Shown: in pieces, positions 31,111 through 39,305 of the stretch
Layout: each line of letters opens with the position of its first letter
How positions within the stretch are numbered: position 1 is the first letter of the stretch
DNA from: Radiobacillus kanasensis
GTDB lineage: Bacteria > Bacillota > Bacilli > Bacillales > Amphibacillaceae
Length of the DNA stretch: 64,000 nt
Assembly: GCF_021049245.1 (NCBI RefSeq)
Contig: NZ_CP088020.1
Coordinates: forward strand, 2,610,001-2,674,000
Direction of reading: 5' to 3'
Program-made: the position numbers and the translations under genes
Notes under the pieces: model-generated
Told to the model about the DNA's origin: nothing
The model's input: only the letters and a program-made list of their open reading frames with translations
Database searches by the model: none

Positions 31111-31536
31111 TTGAATGCACCTTATTTTACATTACCTTATACAAATGGAAACGGACACTTTAAGTTATCAGATGCTAGAGGAAAAATCATCGTACTCACC
31201 TTTTGGGTGTCTTGGTGTCCCGATTGTGGTCAAGATCTTCCGAAGAAAGAAGCGCTGTTTCAATCATTGGATCGAAATAAAGTGCAAATGATTACCATTA
31301 ATGTTCCAGGACGAGAGAGGACAGAAAATGCTGGTTTAGAATTTGCAGAAAAGTTTCTTACCCAACCAACCCTTATCGATAACGGCCGGGAGGTATATGA
31401 CCTCTATAGTTGCACCGGGGTACCTACTACAGTCATTATCAATGAACAAGGAGAATGGGTAAAAAGCTTCAATGACCAAGCTTCCTTCTTATCAATTGTA
31501 GAAGAAATAGGAACATGGTTAGAAGAGGAACACTAG
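31111..31536 (+). CDS. TlpA/ResA-like thiol-disulfide redoxin
   Basis: 141-aa thioredoxin-fold protein with the active site WCPDC. The N-terminal half APYFTLPYTNGNGHFKLSDARGK is peroxiredoxin/TlpA-like. No signal peptide or membrane anchor is visible, so it is probably cytoplasmic. TTG at 31111 behind GAGGAGG is the best start; an upstream ATG at 31030 lacks a ribosome-binding site and would overlap the riboswitch promoter region. Divergent from metNPQ and convergent with yusE. Confidence 0.85.
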   Translation: MNAPYFTLPYTNGNGHFKLSDARGKIIVLTFWVSWCPDCGQDLPKKEALFQSLDRNKVQMITINVPGRERTENAGLEFAEKFLTQPTLIDNGREVYDLYSCTGVPTTVIINEQGEWVKSFNDQASFLSIVEEIGTWLEEEH

Positions 31537-31850
31537 GAGAGGCTGGAAAACGTATTCTTATAGTAGAAAATTTGTTGATATAAATGTTGTACAGATCGGA
31601 ATGCATAAATTTTATCCACCACTTCTCCATCATCCATAATAAGAAGGCACGGGACACTTTCTATTTGGTGTTTTTGCATAAAGGTTGGAAAAGCAGCCGC
31701 ATTCATTTCGAGAAAGAGCTCATTCTTCCACATATGTTCAATCGATAAGAGCATCGTTCGCCCAACCTTACATGTCCCACAAAAAGGGGTATGGATAAAT
31801 AAGAACGTGAGTCTTCCTTCTAATTGGTCTTCGTTTTCAAATGGTTTCAT
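31533..31850 (-). CDS. yusE: Thioredoxin-like protein YusE
   Basis: 105-aa thioredoxin-fold protein. The active site is TPFCGTC, and the cis-proline loop is ESVPCLLI. YusE lies near gcvH in B. subtilis too. The redox partner is unknown. GGAGGAG directly precedes the ATG. Its 3' end overlaps the convergent redoxin gene by four bases, so two redoxins sit tail to tail. Confidence 0.88.
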   Translation of the reverse strand: MKPFENEDQLEGRLTFLFIHTPFCGTCKVGRTMLLSIEHMWKNELFLEMNAAAFPTFMQKHQIESVPCLLIMDDGEVVDKIYAFRSVQHLYQQIFYYKNTFSSLS

Positions 31851-31860
31851 AACTCCTCCG

Positions 31861-32211
31861 TTAAGCTAAGTAAATAGGATTCACGAAAATTCGCTTGCCG
31901 AGGAGAGCTGTTGCCAATTCTGATTCAGGCGTAGCAGCCACTTCTCGGTAAGCCTTATCAATATGAATATGTATAGCATGAGGTAACTCAATGGCTAATT
32001 GCTTGCGAAGCTTTAATCCTGCCCTGTCTTCGTCGACTAGAATAAAAACATCTTTATTGTCTAAATCATACTCCTCAAGTAGTTCTTCTAATCTTCCTAC
32101 TCCAATCGTTCCATTCGTACAGACAATTTCCACTTGCTCATTTATGATTTTTTCAATCTGCTTTTTATCAGAGCGACCCTCTACAATGATTACTTTTTCC
32201 AACTCAGACAT
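31861..32211 (-). CDS. yusF: TOPRIM-domain protein YusF
   Basis: 116-aa small TOPRIM protein related to ribonuclease M5 and primase cores. The catalytic Glu is in VIIVEGRSD, and the metal-binding DxD-like motif is ILVDEDRAG. Such proteins cut or bind nucleic acids, but the target of YusF is unknown. An AGGTGG site precedes the ATG at 32209-32211; a GTG at 32226 is possible. Ten bases upstream of yusE. Confidence 0.88.
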   Translation of the reverse strand: MSELEKVIIVEGRSDKKQIEKIINEQVEIVCTNGTIGVGRLEELLEEYDLDNKDVFILVDEDRAGLKLRKQLAIELPHAIHIHIDKAYREVAATPESELATALLGKRIFVNPIYLA

Positions 32212-32245
32212 CGCGACCACCTGCACTCCTCATTATTGAGCATTT

Positions 32246-32291
32246 ATACTAATAATCCCTTGTTACTCCTGCAACAAGGGATTATTAGTAT
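32246..32291. terminator. Strong hairpin between gcvH and yusF
   Basis: ATACTAATAATCCCTTGTT and its exact complement flank an 8-base loop. It lies after gcvH and before yusF, so it may separate two transcription units or allow partial read-through. Confidence 0.85.
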
Positions 32292-32334
32292 GTATTACTT
32301 ATTGTATTGACAATCCGTCAATTCATGCTTCGAA

Positions 32335-32721
32335 TTATTCCGCTTCTTCAATCATGCTTTTATATTGATCTGCTGTCATTAATTTTTCTACATCATCGAT
32401 ATTAGATGCTTCAATAACAATCATCCAAGCATTTTCATATGGAGATTCGTTTACAAACTCTGGATTGTCTTCTAACTCTTCATTTACTTCTACGATTTTA
32501 CCAGCGATAGGTGCATATAACTCCGACACTGTTTTAACCGATTCTACACTACCAAACGGAGCATCTGCTTCTATTTCATCCCCTACTTCGGGTAGTTCTA
32601 CGAATACGATATCCCCAAGCTCAGATTGTGCGTGGTCGGTAATCCCGATTCGAACTTTATTATCTTCTATCTTTAACCATTCATGCTCCTCGGAATATCT
32701 TAAATCATTTGGTAAACTCAT
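32335..32721 (-). CDS. gcvH: Glycine cleavage system H protein
   Basis: 128-aa lipoyl carrier. The lipoylated lysine is in [16 protein letters not shown], in the hammerhead fold LAPI.G expected for GcvH. In Bacillus it also serves as the entry point for lipoic acid synthesis and relay to other enzymes. GGAGG precedes the ATG. The catalytic P and T proteins are not in this window. Confidence 0.97.
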   Translation of the reverse strand: MSLPNDLRYSEEHEWLKIEDNKVRIGITDHAQSELGDIVFVELPEVGDEIEADAPFGSVESVKTVSELYAPIAGKIVEVNEELEDNPEFVNESPYENAWMIVIEASNIDDVEKLMTADQYKSMIEEAE

Positions 32722-32747
32722 TGCTTATTTCCTCCATTTCACTATTA

Positions 32748-33104
32748 TTATGTCCATGTTTGTTCATACTGGTCTGATTTAAATCCTACTGTTACTTTTT
32801 TACCATCTGTTAGAATTGGTCGCTTAATGAGCATGCCATCGGATGCTAACAAATCTATCATCTCTTGTTCAGACGCTTCTGGTAGTTTGTCCTTCAATCC
32901 AAGTTCTTTATATTTTCTTCCACTTGTATTAAAGAATTTTTTTATAGGTAAACCACTCTTCTCGATGAGATCTTTTAGTTCTGCAGCAGAAGGTGGGTTT
33001 TCCACGATATGTACTTCTTTATAGTCCTTGTCATGTTCTTCTAACCATTTTTTTGCTTTTACACAAGTCCCACATTTAGGATACCAATAAAACGTATAGC
33101 TCAT
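32748..33104 (-). CDS. yusI: ArsC/Spx-family protein YusI
   Basis: 118-aa thioredoxin-fold protein of the ArsC/Spx family. The N-terminal YPKCGTCVKAKKWL contains a CxxC. The family's IKKFFNTSG and RPIL stretches are present. It lacks the longer C-terminal part that Spx uses to bind RNA polymerase, so a reductase role is more likely. AAAGGAGGGG precedes the ATG. Confidence 0.87.
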   Translation of the reverse strand: MSYTFYWYPKCGTCVKAKKWLEEHDKDYKEVHIVENPPSAAELKDLIEKSGLPIKKFFNTSGRKYKELGLKDKLPEASEQEMIDLLASDGMLIKRPILTDGKKVTVGFKSDQYEQTWT

Positions 33105-33348
33105 CTAGTCCCCTCCTTTATTCTTTTCTATTTTAACATAATTTTAACAGAAAAGCGTCCAGTTCGCCCGACTCCACGGCCATAATTATGACTTTACTAC
33201 ACATATGAAAAAAAGCTTGAACAAAACTATAGTTTCCTACTCTAAAAAGGAATGATTACAAGGTTTTTCATTCATAGTTGATATCAAATGCGAAGTAAAA
33301 AAGTTAAACAAAAAACCATCCGTTTAATAACTGCTTGATATACACGCG
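33105..33348. other. Intergenic; carries a sequence shared with 13.5 kb
   Basis: No gene recognised. TTTTCATTCATAGTTGATA followed by AAATGCGA matches 13577-13610, and AACAAAACTATAGTTTCC resembles 13512. It leads into the GC-rich repeat. Confidence 0.5.
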
Positions 33349-33552
33349 ATGTTGATTTCCGCTGCGGGCAGTCACTTTCCGTGGGCACGGGCAGTCTACT
33401 ACTGCGAGTTTACTTCTTCGCTGCCTTGTCCCGAGGAAGCCTACTTCGAAGCAACACCAGAAGACGCAGGGACATCCCCCTCCTCGCTCGCAAAGATCGC
33501 TCACTGTGGGGTCTTCACCTCGTGCTGTTCCCACAGGACAAGGAAATCTTCT
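33349..33552 (-). repeat. Bacillaceae GC-rich dispersed repeat, copy 2 (reverse)
   Basis: On the minus strand: GTGGGAACAGCACGAGGTGA, AGACCCCACAGTGAGCGATC, TTTGCGAGCGAGGAGG, a longer spacer of about 80 bases than other copies, then GCCCACGGAAAGTGACTGCC and GCAGCGGAAATCAAC. It lies on the 3' side of the IS110-family transposase gene. Confidence 0.88.
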
Positions 33553-33969
33553 TAGAATAGACATCGCACGAAGAAAATTGGGCTTTATTTTCGAGGAGTC
33601 GACTAGCCCTCCACTACAATCAACATGCCGTAAGTAGCTGACATAGAATAGTTTTCCGAATGTATAAAGTAATTTTTAATAATTATAAGTAAATTGAAAC
33701 CTTATTAAGTTAGCGATTCATGTTATCAGACTAATGATTTTGAACAGAGTTTTCCCAATTATTTCAAGTATTTAATCATCTGTTTTTTTCCGGCTACAAA
33801 TTTTACTTAATTAAATATAGTAACTTAGCGTAGGCAGAATACGGAGACTCCTACCATGAAAATAAGGTTCTAATATATGGAAAAATGGCAATACTAAGGT
33901 AGACGCAGCTCATTCGTTTTTTTGAGGAGAGCGCCACATTCTAAGATCTAATGAAGTTGGAGAATAATT
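33553..33969. other. Spacer between repeat and transposase gene
   Basis: About 415 AT-rich bases with no gene. The right end of the IS element should be within the part nearest 33970, but IS110 elements often lack inverted repeats and no boundary could be placed by eye. Confidence 0.4.
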
Positions 33970-35193
33970 TTAAGACACTTTTGGTTCCACAATTGTCACT
34001 GTGTAACCTAAACTCTCTAATCTTCGTAGTGAATGCTTAACAACGGATTGTTGTCTTTGTTTGTCGAAGTAATCTTCTCCTAAATCTACATACATTTCTT
34101 TTCGTGTTAAGAGATAATAGGAGATTCGTAATATCGCATGAGCTACAACGATTCCTGCACGCTTTTTACCTTTACGTGAAGCTGTTCGCCGGTAAAGTGC
34201 ACCAAGGTAGTTTTTGGATCCTCGAACAGAATGAGCTGCTTCAATCAGTGCTGATTTAAGATACTTGTTTCCATTCAACGTTTTAGATGATTTACGTTTT
34301 CCAGCACTTTGGTTATTTCCAGGAACTAATCCAGCCCATGAACACATTTGAGGTGCAGTAGGAAATTGCTCCTTTATATTTGTACCAAGCTCTGCAAGCA
34401 TTTGTTCCGCCATTTTTCTCCCAATACCAGGAATGGAATCTAAACGGTCTATATCTTCTTGAGAGTCTTCCATCCTTTTCGCTATCTCTTTATCTAGTTT
34501 ATCGATTTGATCCGTCAGGAAATCGATATGATCTAGAATCGTTTTTATCATGAACCGTTGGTGTTCTTGAACATACCCTTGAAGTGCGAGTTTCAATTCA
34601 TCCTTTTTCTTCTTCATTACTCCTCTCGCAAAGGTTGTTAACTCTTCGAGATCATCATTTCCTTCGGATATGGATCGAAGCATATCACGAGCAGAAACTC
34701 CCATAATGTCAGAAACAACAGAACCAAGTTTGATATTAGCTCCTTCTAACACTTTTTGAATCCGATTATATTGTCTGGCACGCTCTTCAATAATACTTCG
34801 ACGATAACGAACAAGTTCACGTAATTCTCGCTGGTTTCGATCAGGAATAAAACTAGCTTTAAGTAAACCGTGACGAAGTAATTTGGCTATCCATTCGGCA
34901 TCTTTCACATCCGTTTTACGCCCGGGGACAGCCTTAATGTGTTGAGCATTCACAACTAGATATTCAATATCTTCTGCTTCTAGTAGATTGACAATGGGTT
35001 TCCAGTAGACACTTGTACTTTCCATTGCCACATGGGTACACTTATGTTTCTTCACCCAGTCCACCAACTCAATTAGATATATGGTTTTAGTTGAAAAAGT
35101 TTCAATCTCCTTTCCTTCTGTTGTAATGGCACAAGCGGTAATGGTATCCTTGTGGACATCCATACCACAAGCATTCTCAATGATTACATCCAT
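33970..35193 (-). CDS. IS110-family transposase (DEDD recombinase)
   Basis: 407-aa RNA-guided recombinase. The N-terminal RuvC-like DEDD domain contains GMDVHKDTI, HVAMESTSVYW and KTDVKDAEWIA, giving the acidic residues. A coiled-coil region (about residues 165-255) follows. The C-terminal Transposase_20 domain contains SIPGIGRKMAEQMLAELG and GLVPGNNQSAGKR, with the candidate catalytic Ser. All key residues are present, so it may be active. The ATG at 35191-35193 follows AAAGGATG; the frame also runs to 35241. Confidence 0.93.
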   Translation of the reverse strand: MDVIIENACGMDVHKDTITACAITTEGKEIETFSTKTIYLIELVDWVKKHKCTHVAMESTSVYWKPIVNLLEAEDIEYLVVNAQHIKAVPGRKTDVKDAEWIAKLLRHGLLKASFIPDRNQRELRELVRYRRSIIEERARQYNRIQKVLEGANIKLGSVVSDIMGVSARDMLRSISEGNDDLEELTTFARGVMKKKKDELKLALQGYVQEHQRFMIKTILDHIDFLTDQIDKLDKEIAKRMEDSQEDIDRLDSIPGIGRKMAEQMLAELGTNIKEQFPTAPQMCSWAGLVPGNNQSAGKRKSSKTLNGNKYLKSALIEAAHSVRGSKNYLGALYRRTASRKGKKRAGIVVAHAILRISYYLLTRKEMYVDLGEDYFDKQRQQSVVKHSLRRLESLGYTVTIVEPKVS

Positions 35194-35239
35194 TGAAAAC
35201 ATCCTTTCTACGGCAAATAATAATGGAGGCTGGCGCAAC

Positions 35240-35432
35240 AACCAGAATAGGGTTAATCTACCATGAGTGCTTCCCTTAAAAGGAGCAACAGTCTGTGATG
35301 CACCGTGGTCGAAGGAGTCAGACTGCGGGTAGGGCTCTCACGCACCAAGGAGTCTCGACCTTCCTCATCCAGCCGTAGCATCAGTATAGCCACACAATAA
35401 CTATTTTCATTCTCTGTGGTGTATAGCTGTTT
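35240..35432 (-). ncRNA. Candidate bridge RNA region of the IS110 element
   Basis: Non-coding sequence upstream of the transposase. GGTCGA (35307-35312) and TCGACC (35355-35360) can form a stem enclosing a large internal loop. GGAGTC is repeated at 35314 and 35349 near both sides. A second imperfect inverted repeat with TATA-GCCACA and TGTGG-TGTATA arms lies at 35389-35426. IS110-group elements encode a structured bridge RNA in this position with two loops that read target and donor DNA. The RNA itself is inferred from position and structure. Confidence 0.5.
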
Positions 35433-35444
35433 TCGCGATACATG

Positions 35445-35554
35445 AATGACTGCGGGAACAGCACGAGGTGAAAGCCCCGCAAGAAGTGGGTTTCTTCTGA
35501 GGAGATTGAGGCCGTGCCCGCGGAAAGCGGAGTATTCTGCCGGAGCGCGGCATC
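35445..35554 (+). repeat. Bacillaceae GC-rich dispersed repeat, copy 3
   Basis: TGCGGGAACAGCACGAGGTG, AAAGCCCCGCA, GAGGAGATTGAGGCCGTGCC and CGCGGAAAGCGGAGTATTCT in order. It lies immediately outside the 5' end of the IS110 element, in opposite orientation to copy 2. Confidence 0.88.
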
Positions 35555-35645
35555 AAGGTTCACTTATCATTCTTTCAATAAATTTTTTAATTAGAGTTAC
35601 GTCGCAATTTATAGAAAATTAGCAACAAAATGTTCAAAAGAACCC

Positions 35646-35720
35646 CTAAAAGAAAAATCCGAACTCATTCTGAATTCAATGAAGAACTCAAGTGATAGTT
35701 CGGATTTTATTTTGATTAAA
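35646..35720 (-). terminator. Repeated terminator cassette, copy 3 (after the proline dehydrogenase gene)
   Basis: On the minus strand, after the stop at 35736: TTAATCAAAATAAAAT, stem CCGAACT/AGTTCGG, then ATTTTTCTTTTAG. Matches the cassettes at 5691 and 13982. Both copies 2 and 3 are also followed by a TTAGCAACAAAA sequence and then a GC-rich repeat. Confidence 0.78.
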
Positions 35721-35735
35721 ACACTATCGTTCACA

Positions 35736-36653
35736 TTACTTTTTAAGAACTCCTTTTAAGACAAACGCTACGTTCGCAGGTCGCTCGGCTAATCTTCTCA
35801 TGAAGTAGCCATACCAATCGTCCCCATAAGGAACATAAACACGCATTTTATAGCCTTCTTTTACAAGCTCCTCTTGTCTTTCGTTACGAATACCGAAAAG
35901 CATTTGGAATTCAAATTGGTCACGGCTTATGTTATATTGCTTCTCTAGCTCTTTTGTATATTCAATCATCGTATCATCATGTGTTGCAATTGCTGTATAA
36001 TTTCCATTTAATAAGTGCATTTTAATAATCTTTTTATAATTATCATCAACATCTTTTTTATCTGGGAATGCAACTTTCGGAGATTCCTTGTAAGCACCTT
36101 TAACCAATCGTAAATTTGGACTCCATTTATTTAATTCTTCGATATCTTCCACCGTTCTATATAAGTAGGATTGCAGAACGGTACCAATTCCGTCGTATTC
36201 ATCCTTTAATCGTTTAAATATATCAAGCGTTTGTTGGCAACGCTCATAGTCTTCCATGTCAATCGTTACAAACACATCATGCTTTTTACCAGCATCCAAT
36301 ATTTTTCTCATGTTCTCCATGACTAACTCTTCTGAGATATCAAGTCCCATAGATGTCATTTTTAAAGAAACCTGAGAATCCAGTTTTAACTCGGCAATCT
36401 TTTCAATCATTCGAATACAATCATCGGCGGATTGTCTGGCTTCTTGTTCACTGTCGATGAACTCTCCCAAATGGTCAACTGTGACAGGCATTCCTTTTTT
36501 ATTCAAGTCTGCAATGGTTCGAGCCGCGTCATCGACCGTCACGCCTGCCACAAATTTTGCAGCACCAAAACGGAGACCGTACTTCTTAGCTAATTTAGTA
36601 AAAAATTTGTTTTTGGATAAAAATAAAAAAAAGTTCCGAAGCAATTGTTCCAT
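35736..36653 (-). CDS. Proline dehydrogenase
   Basis: 305-aa FAD-dependent enzyme that oxidises proline to pyrroline-5-carboxylate and passes electrons to the respiratory chain. Family stretches are FVAGVTVDDAARTIADLNK at the N-terminus, SLKMTSMGLDI, FVTIDMEDYERC, QSYLYRTVEDI, LRLVKGAYKE, ATHDD and the C-terminal YVPYGDDWYGYFMRRLAERP substrate loop with its Arg pair. GGAGG lies seven bases before the ATG at 36653; a GTG sits directly upstream. Monocistronic: the partner P5C dehydrogenase is not adjacent. Confidence 0.95.
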   Translation of the reverse strand: MEQLLRNFFLFLSKNKFFTKLAKKYGLRFGAAKFVAGVTVDDAARTIADLNKKGMPVTVDHLGEFIDSEQEARQSADDCIRMIEKIAELKLDSQVSLKMTSMGLDISEELVMENMRKILDAGKKHDVFVTIDMEDYERCQQTLDIFKRLKDEYDGIGTVLQSYLYRTVEDIEELNKWSPNLRLVKGAYKESPKVAFPDKKDVDDNYKKIIKMHLLNGNYTAIATHDDTMIEYTKELEKQYNISRDQFEFQMLFGIRNERQEELVKEGYKMRVYVPYGDDWYGYFMRRLAERPANVAFVLKGVLKK

Positions 36654-36857
36654 CACATATCCTCCTAAGTCATCGTCAAGTGATTTAAAATGTTTTCGCT
36701 TACATTATAAATAATACCTCCATAAGTTTATCACTAAACACAAGGTAACTGGTATTATTTTTTCTTGGAAAATTGCAATCCTTTTAATGAGGATTTACTA
36801 CATGCTATTTTTTTAGAAAGAGAAAAGTGATAAGAACCTATTTTGCATCCATTGGAA

Positions 36858-36884
36858 AGGAGTCATCCATAACGGATGACTCCT
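36858..36884. terminator. Terminator after copZ
   Basis: AGGAGTCATCC/GGATGACTCCT stem just after the copZ stop. Confidence 0.85.
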
Positions 36885-36887
36885 ATA

Positions 36888-37091
36888 TTAAGCGACATCG
36901 TAACCTTGATCTTCAATTGCCTCTTTCATTTTTGAAGGAGTAACTTGATTTTCGTCATAATCTACGTCCACTTGACCAGACGAAAGGTTCACTTTAACAG
37001 ACTGAATTCCATTCAAACTGTTAATGGCTTCCTTAACAGCTTGTTCACAATGTCCACATGACATTCCAGTCACTTGTAGTGTTAATGACAT
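36888..37091 (-). CDS. copZ: Copper chaperone CopZ
   Basis: 67-aa Atx1-like metallochaperone that carries Cu(I) in the cytoplasm. The metal site is GMSCGHCE. The ferredoxin-like fold has the usual length. AAGGAAG precedes the ATG at 37091. It lies 20 bases downstream of csoR. No CopA ATPase gene follows, although csoR-copZ-copA is common. Confidence 0.95.
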   Translation of the reverse strand: MSLTLQVTGMSCGHCEQAVKEAINSLNGIQSVKVNLSSGQVDVDYDENQVTPSKMKEAIEDQGYDVA

Positions 37092-37112
37092 CAACATCTT
37101 CCTTCCTATGCA

Positions 37113-37430
37113 TTATTTAGAGAATTGCTGAACTACTTTCATTAGTTCTTCGATAGCGTCGTCGCCGTTTCCGGAGTGGACTGCATGAGATACACAATGC
37201 TTCATATGTCTTTCCATTAAGGAGTGACCTACTTTTTTCATGGCCGCCTGAATAGCTGAAATTTGGACAAGGATATCGACACAGTACCGATCATCCTCTA
37301 CCATTTTCTGAATACCTCGGACTTGTCCTTCAATTCGTTTTAGACGATTAACCACCTGTTGCTTTTCATCTTCTGTTCGCGGTTTAATCGGCTTCTTGTC
37401 TGAAAACTCGATATGTTCACTGTGCTCCAT
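37113..37430 (-). CDS. csoR: Copper-sensing repressor CsoR
   Basis: 105-aa all-helical DNA-binding repressor that releases DNA on binding Cu(I). The Cys-His-Cys site is visible as YCVDILVQ, then the His and Cys of RHMKHCVSH. VVNRLKRIEGQVRGIQKMVEDDRYC is the family signature region. The ATG at 37428-37430 follows AAGGAG at a longish spacing. First gene of csoR-copZ, behind a palindromic operator. Confidence 0.94.
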   Translation of the reverse strand: MEHSEHIEFSDKKPIKPRTEDEKQQVVNRLKRIEGQVRGIQKMVEDDRYCVDILVQISAIQAAMKKVGHSLMERHMKHCVSHAVHSGNGDDAIEELMKVVQQFSK

Positions 37431-37466
37431 AGCATATCCCAACTCCTTATCGTTCTCCCATCTATG

Positions 37467-37483
37467 ATACCCCCCTAAGGTAT
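37467..37483 (-). promoter_or_regulatory. Candidate CsoR operator
   Basis: ATACC-CCCCTAA-GGTAT inverted repeat with a G/C-rich centre, 37 bases upstream of the csoR start. This matches the usual form of CsoR operators in Firmicutes and suggests autoregulation. Confidence 0.75.
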
Positions 37484-37526
37484 GATTGTCAATGCTACTA
37501 TTTAAATCGAAACAATTACAATTTAC

Positions 37527-37547
37527 AAATAGGAATCATTACGATAC
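37527..37547 (+). promoter_or_regulatory. Zur box upstream of znuA
   Basis: AAATAGGAATCATTACGATAC is 21 bases long; 17 positions match the B. subtilis Zur consensus (TCGTAAT-N-ATTACGA with AT flanks). It lies 35 bases before the znuA GTG, and the same operon encodes a Zur-type repressor. Confidence 0.8.
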
Positions 37548-37582
37548 AATGATATTCGTTACATAATTTAGGAGGAAATAAC

Positions 37583-38521
37583 GTGAGAAAGATTGCTGCA
37601 CTTCTATGTCTATCTGTCCTAATTGTATCTGCTTGTTCTACCCCTGGCACTAGAGAGCAAACAGATGCTACTGTTCAAATATATACTACCGTTTATCCCC
37701 TTCAGTATTTTACCGAACGACTGGGAGGCGAGTATGTCGATGTTTCAACCATTTATCCACCCGGTGCGGATGCTCACACCTATGAACCTACGACAAAGAA
37801 AATGACTGAAATTGCAGAAGCAGATGCGTTTTTTTACTTCGGTGAGGTTTTGGAACCTTTCGCTGATACAGTCGCCCAGGCGTTAACCGATGAACATGTC
37901 CAACTAGTAGAATTTGCTTCACATGAGGAACTGTTTGAACATGAAAATGAACATCAAGAAGTGAAGCATGAAGAAGGACACAACGGCCATGCTCACGGAG
38001 ACCATGATCCACATATATGGCTAGATCCCCTTCGCTCTATGGAGCTAGCATCTATTTTAAAGGATGAATTAATTACTTTAATGCCTAAGCATCAACAAAA
38101 AATCAAAGAAAACTTTGCCTCTTTGAAAGAGGAGCTTCTCCAATTAGATGAACAACTTGTAGAAACCTTACAATCGAAAAAACAGAAAACGATTCTCGTT
38201 GCACACGCTGGTTACGGCTATTGGGAAGAACGTTATGGAATCGAACAGCTTGCCGTAAATGGAGTAAATAACAGTTCAGGGCCTTCTCAAATAGATTTGG
38301 TTCATATTATGGAAGAAGCACGAGAACATCAATTATCTTACATGGTATTTGAACAAAACATTTCGGATTCTATTTCATCAAAGATCCAGAAAGAAATGGG
38401 AGTGAAAGCCACTCACATCCATAACCTATCTGTTTTAACAGAAGAAGATATCAAGGAAGATCAGGATTATTTTACCTTAATGCGTCAAAACTTAGAAGTA
38501 CTAGATTTAGTGACCGACTAG
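37583..38521 (+). CDS. znuA: Zinc-binding lipoprotein ZnuA (AdcA-type)
   Basis: 312-aa cluster A-I solute-binding lipoprotein for Zn2+. Lipobox VSAC ends a short signal peptide. A His-rich loop (about residues 112-138, including HNGHAHGDHDPH) precedes the DPHIWLDP ligand motif. Further ligands are expected in AHAGYGYWEERYG and the C-terminal half. The GTG start at 37583 follows GGAGGAAATAAC. First gene of znuACB-zur. Confidence 0.94.
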   Translation: MRKIAALLCLSVLIVSACSTPGTREQTDATVQIYTTVYPLQYFTERLGGEYVDVSTIYPPGADAHTYEPTTKKMTEIAEADAFFYFGEVLEPFADTVAQALTDEHVQLVEFASHEELFEHENEHQEVKHEEGHNGHAHGDHDPHIWLDPLRSMELASILKDELITLMPKHQQKIKENFASLKEELLQLDEQLVETLQSKKQKTILVAHAGYGYWEERYGIEQLAVNGVNNSSGPSQIDLVHIMEEAREHQLSYMVFEQNISDSISSKIQKEMGVKATHIHNLSVLTEEDIKEDQDYFTLMRQNLEVLDLVTD

Positions 38522-38535
38522 AGAGGAGATGGACA

Positions 38536-39294
38536 ATGGCGGAGCCTATTGTAAAGCTAGAAAATGTCCACTTTCAATATGAAAGTAAAACAGTTTTAGA
38601 AGATGTGAACTTTGTAATTCCTAGAGGTGCCTTCATGGGACTAATCGGGCCAAATGGTGGTGGAAAAACAACCCTTATTAAGCTCATTCTTGGGCTTTTA
38701 AAACCACAACAAGGGTCTGTCGAATTGTTTCAAACACCGATTCGTAAATTCAAGGAAAAAAATAAAATAGGATTTGTATCTCAAAAAGCAAATAGTTTTA
38801 ATAGAGGATTTCCTGCTACTGTTAGGGAGGTTGTGTCCATGGGACTTACCTCTAAAATAGGATATTTCAAATTTTTAACGAAAGAGCACCATGAGCTTAT
38901 AGAAAAAGCCGTAGCACAGGTTGATATGAGTGATTACTTACATGAAAATATTGGAGATCTTTCAGGTGGGCAACAACAAAGGGTTTTTATTGCTCGAGCG
39001 CTCGTAAATAACCCAGAGCTCCTCATATTAGATGAACCAACCGTTGGAGTGGACCAGGAGCATGTACAGCACTTTTATCACATGCTTCACACGTTAAACC
39101 AAGATCATCAGATTACCCTATTGCTCGTAACGCATGATACAGGAACGATGACTGATTATGTGACAGATTTGGTTTGCTTAAACAAACGACTACACTTTCA
39201 CGGGAATGTTTCAGAGTATGCCAATCTTTCCAACAAGGATTTATCAGAGATGTATGGCCATTCTTTACACATCGTGGACCATAACCATTCATAA
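38536..39294 (+). CDS. znuC: Zinc ABC transporter ATP-binding protein ZnuC
   Basis: 252-aa ATPase. Walker A is GPNGGGKTT, the signature LSGGQQQR, and Walker B LLILDEPTVGVD. AGAGGAGATGG precedes the ATG. It begins 14 bases after znuA. Confidence 0.95.
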   Translation: MAEPIVKLENVHFQYESKTVLEDVNFVIPRGAFMGLIGPNGGGKTTLIKLILGLLKPQQGSVELFQTPIRKFKEKNKIGFVSQKANSFNRGFPATVREVVSMGLTSKIGYFKFLTKEHHELIEKAVAQVDMSDYLHENIGDLSGGQQQRVFIARALVNNPELLILDEPTVGVDQEHVQHFYHMLHTLNQDHQITLLLVTHDTGTMTDYVTDLVCLNKRLHFHGNVSEYANLSNKDLSEMYGHSLHIVDHNHS

Positions 39295-39305
39295 GGAGTA
39301 CGACT

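Larger units (their letters stand above)
33900..35440 (-). mobile_element. IS110-family insertion sequence (ends approximate)
   Basis: One transposase gene plus a long non-coding region on its 5' side, as in the IS110 group. The limits given are estimates. No obvious inverted repeats or target duplication were found, which is normal for this family. Confidence 0.7.
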
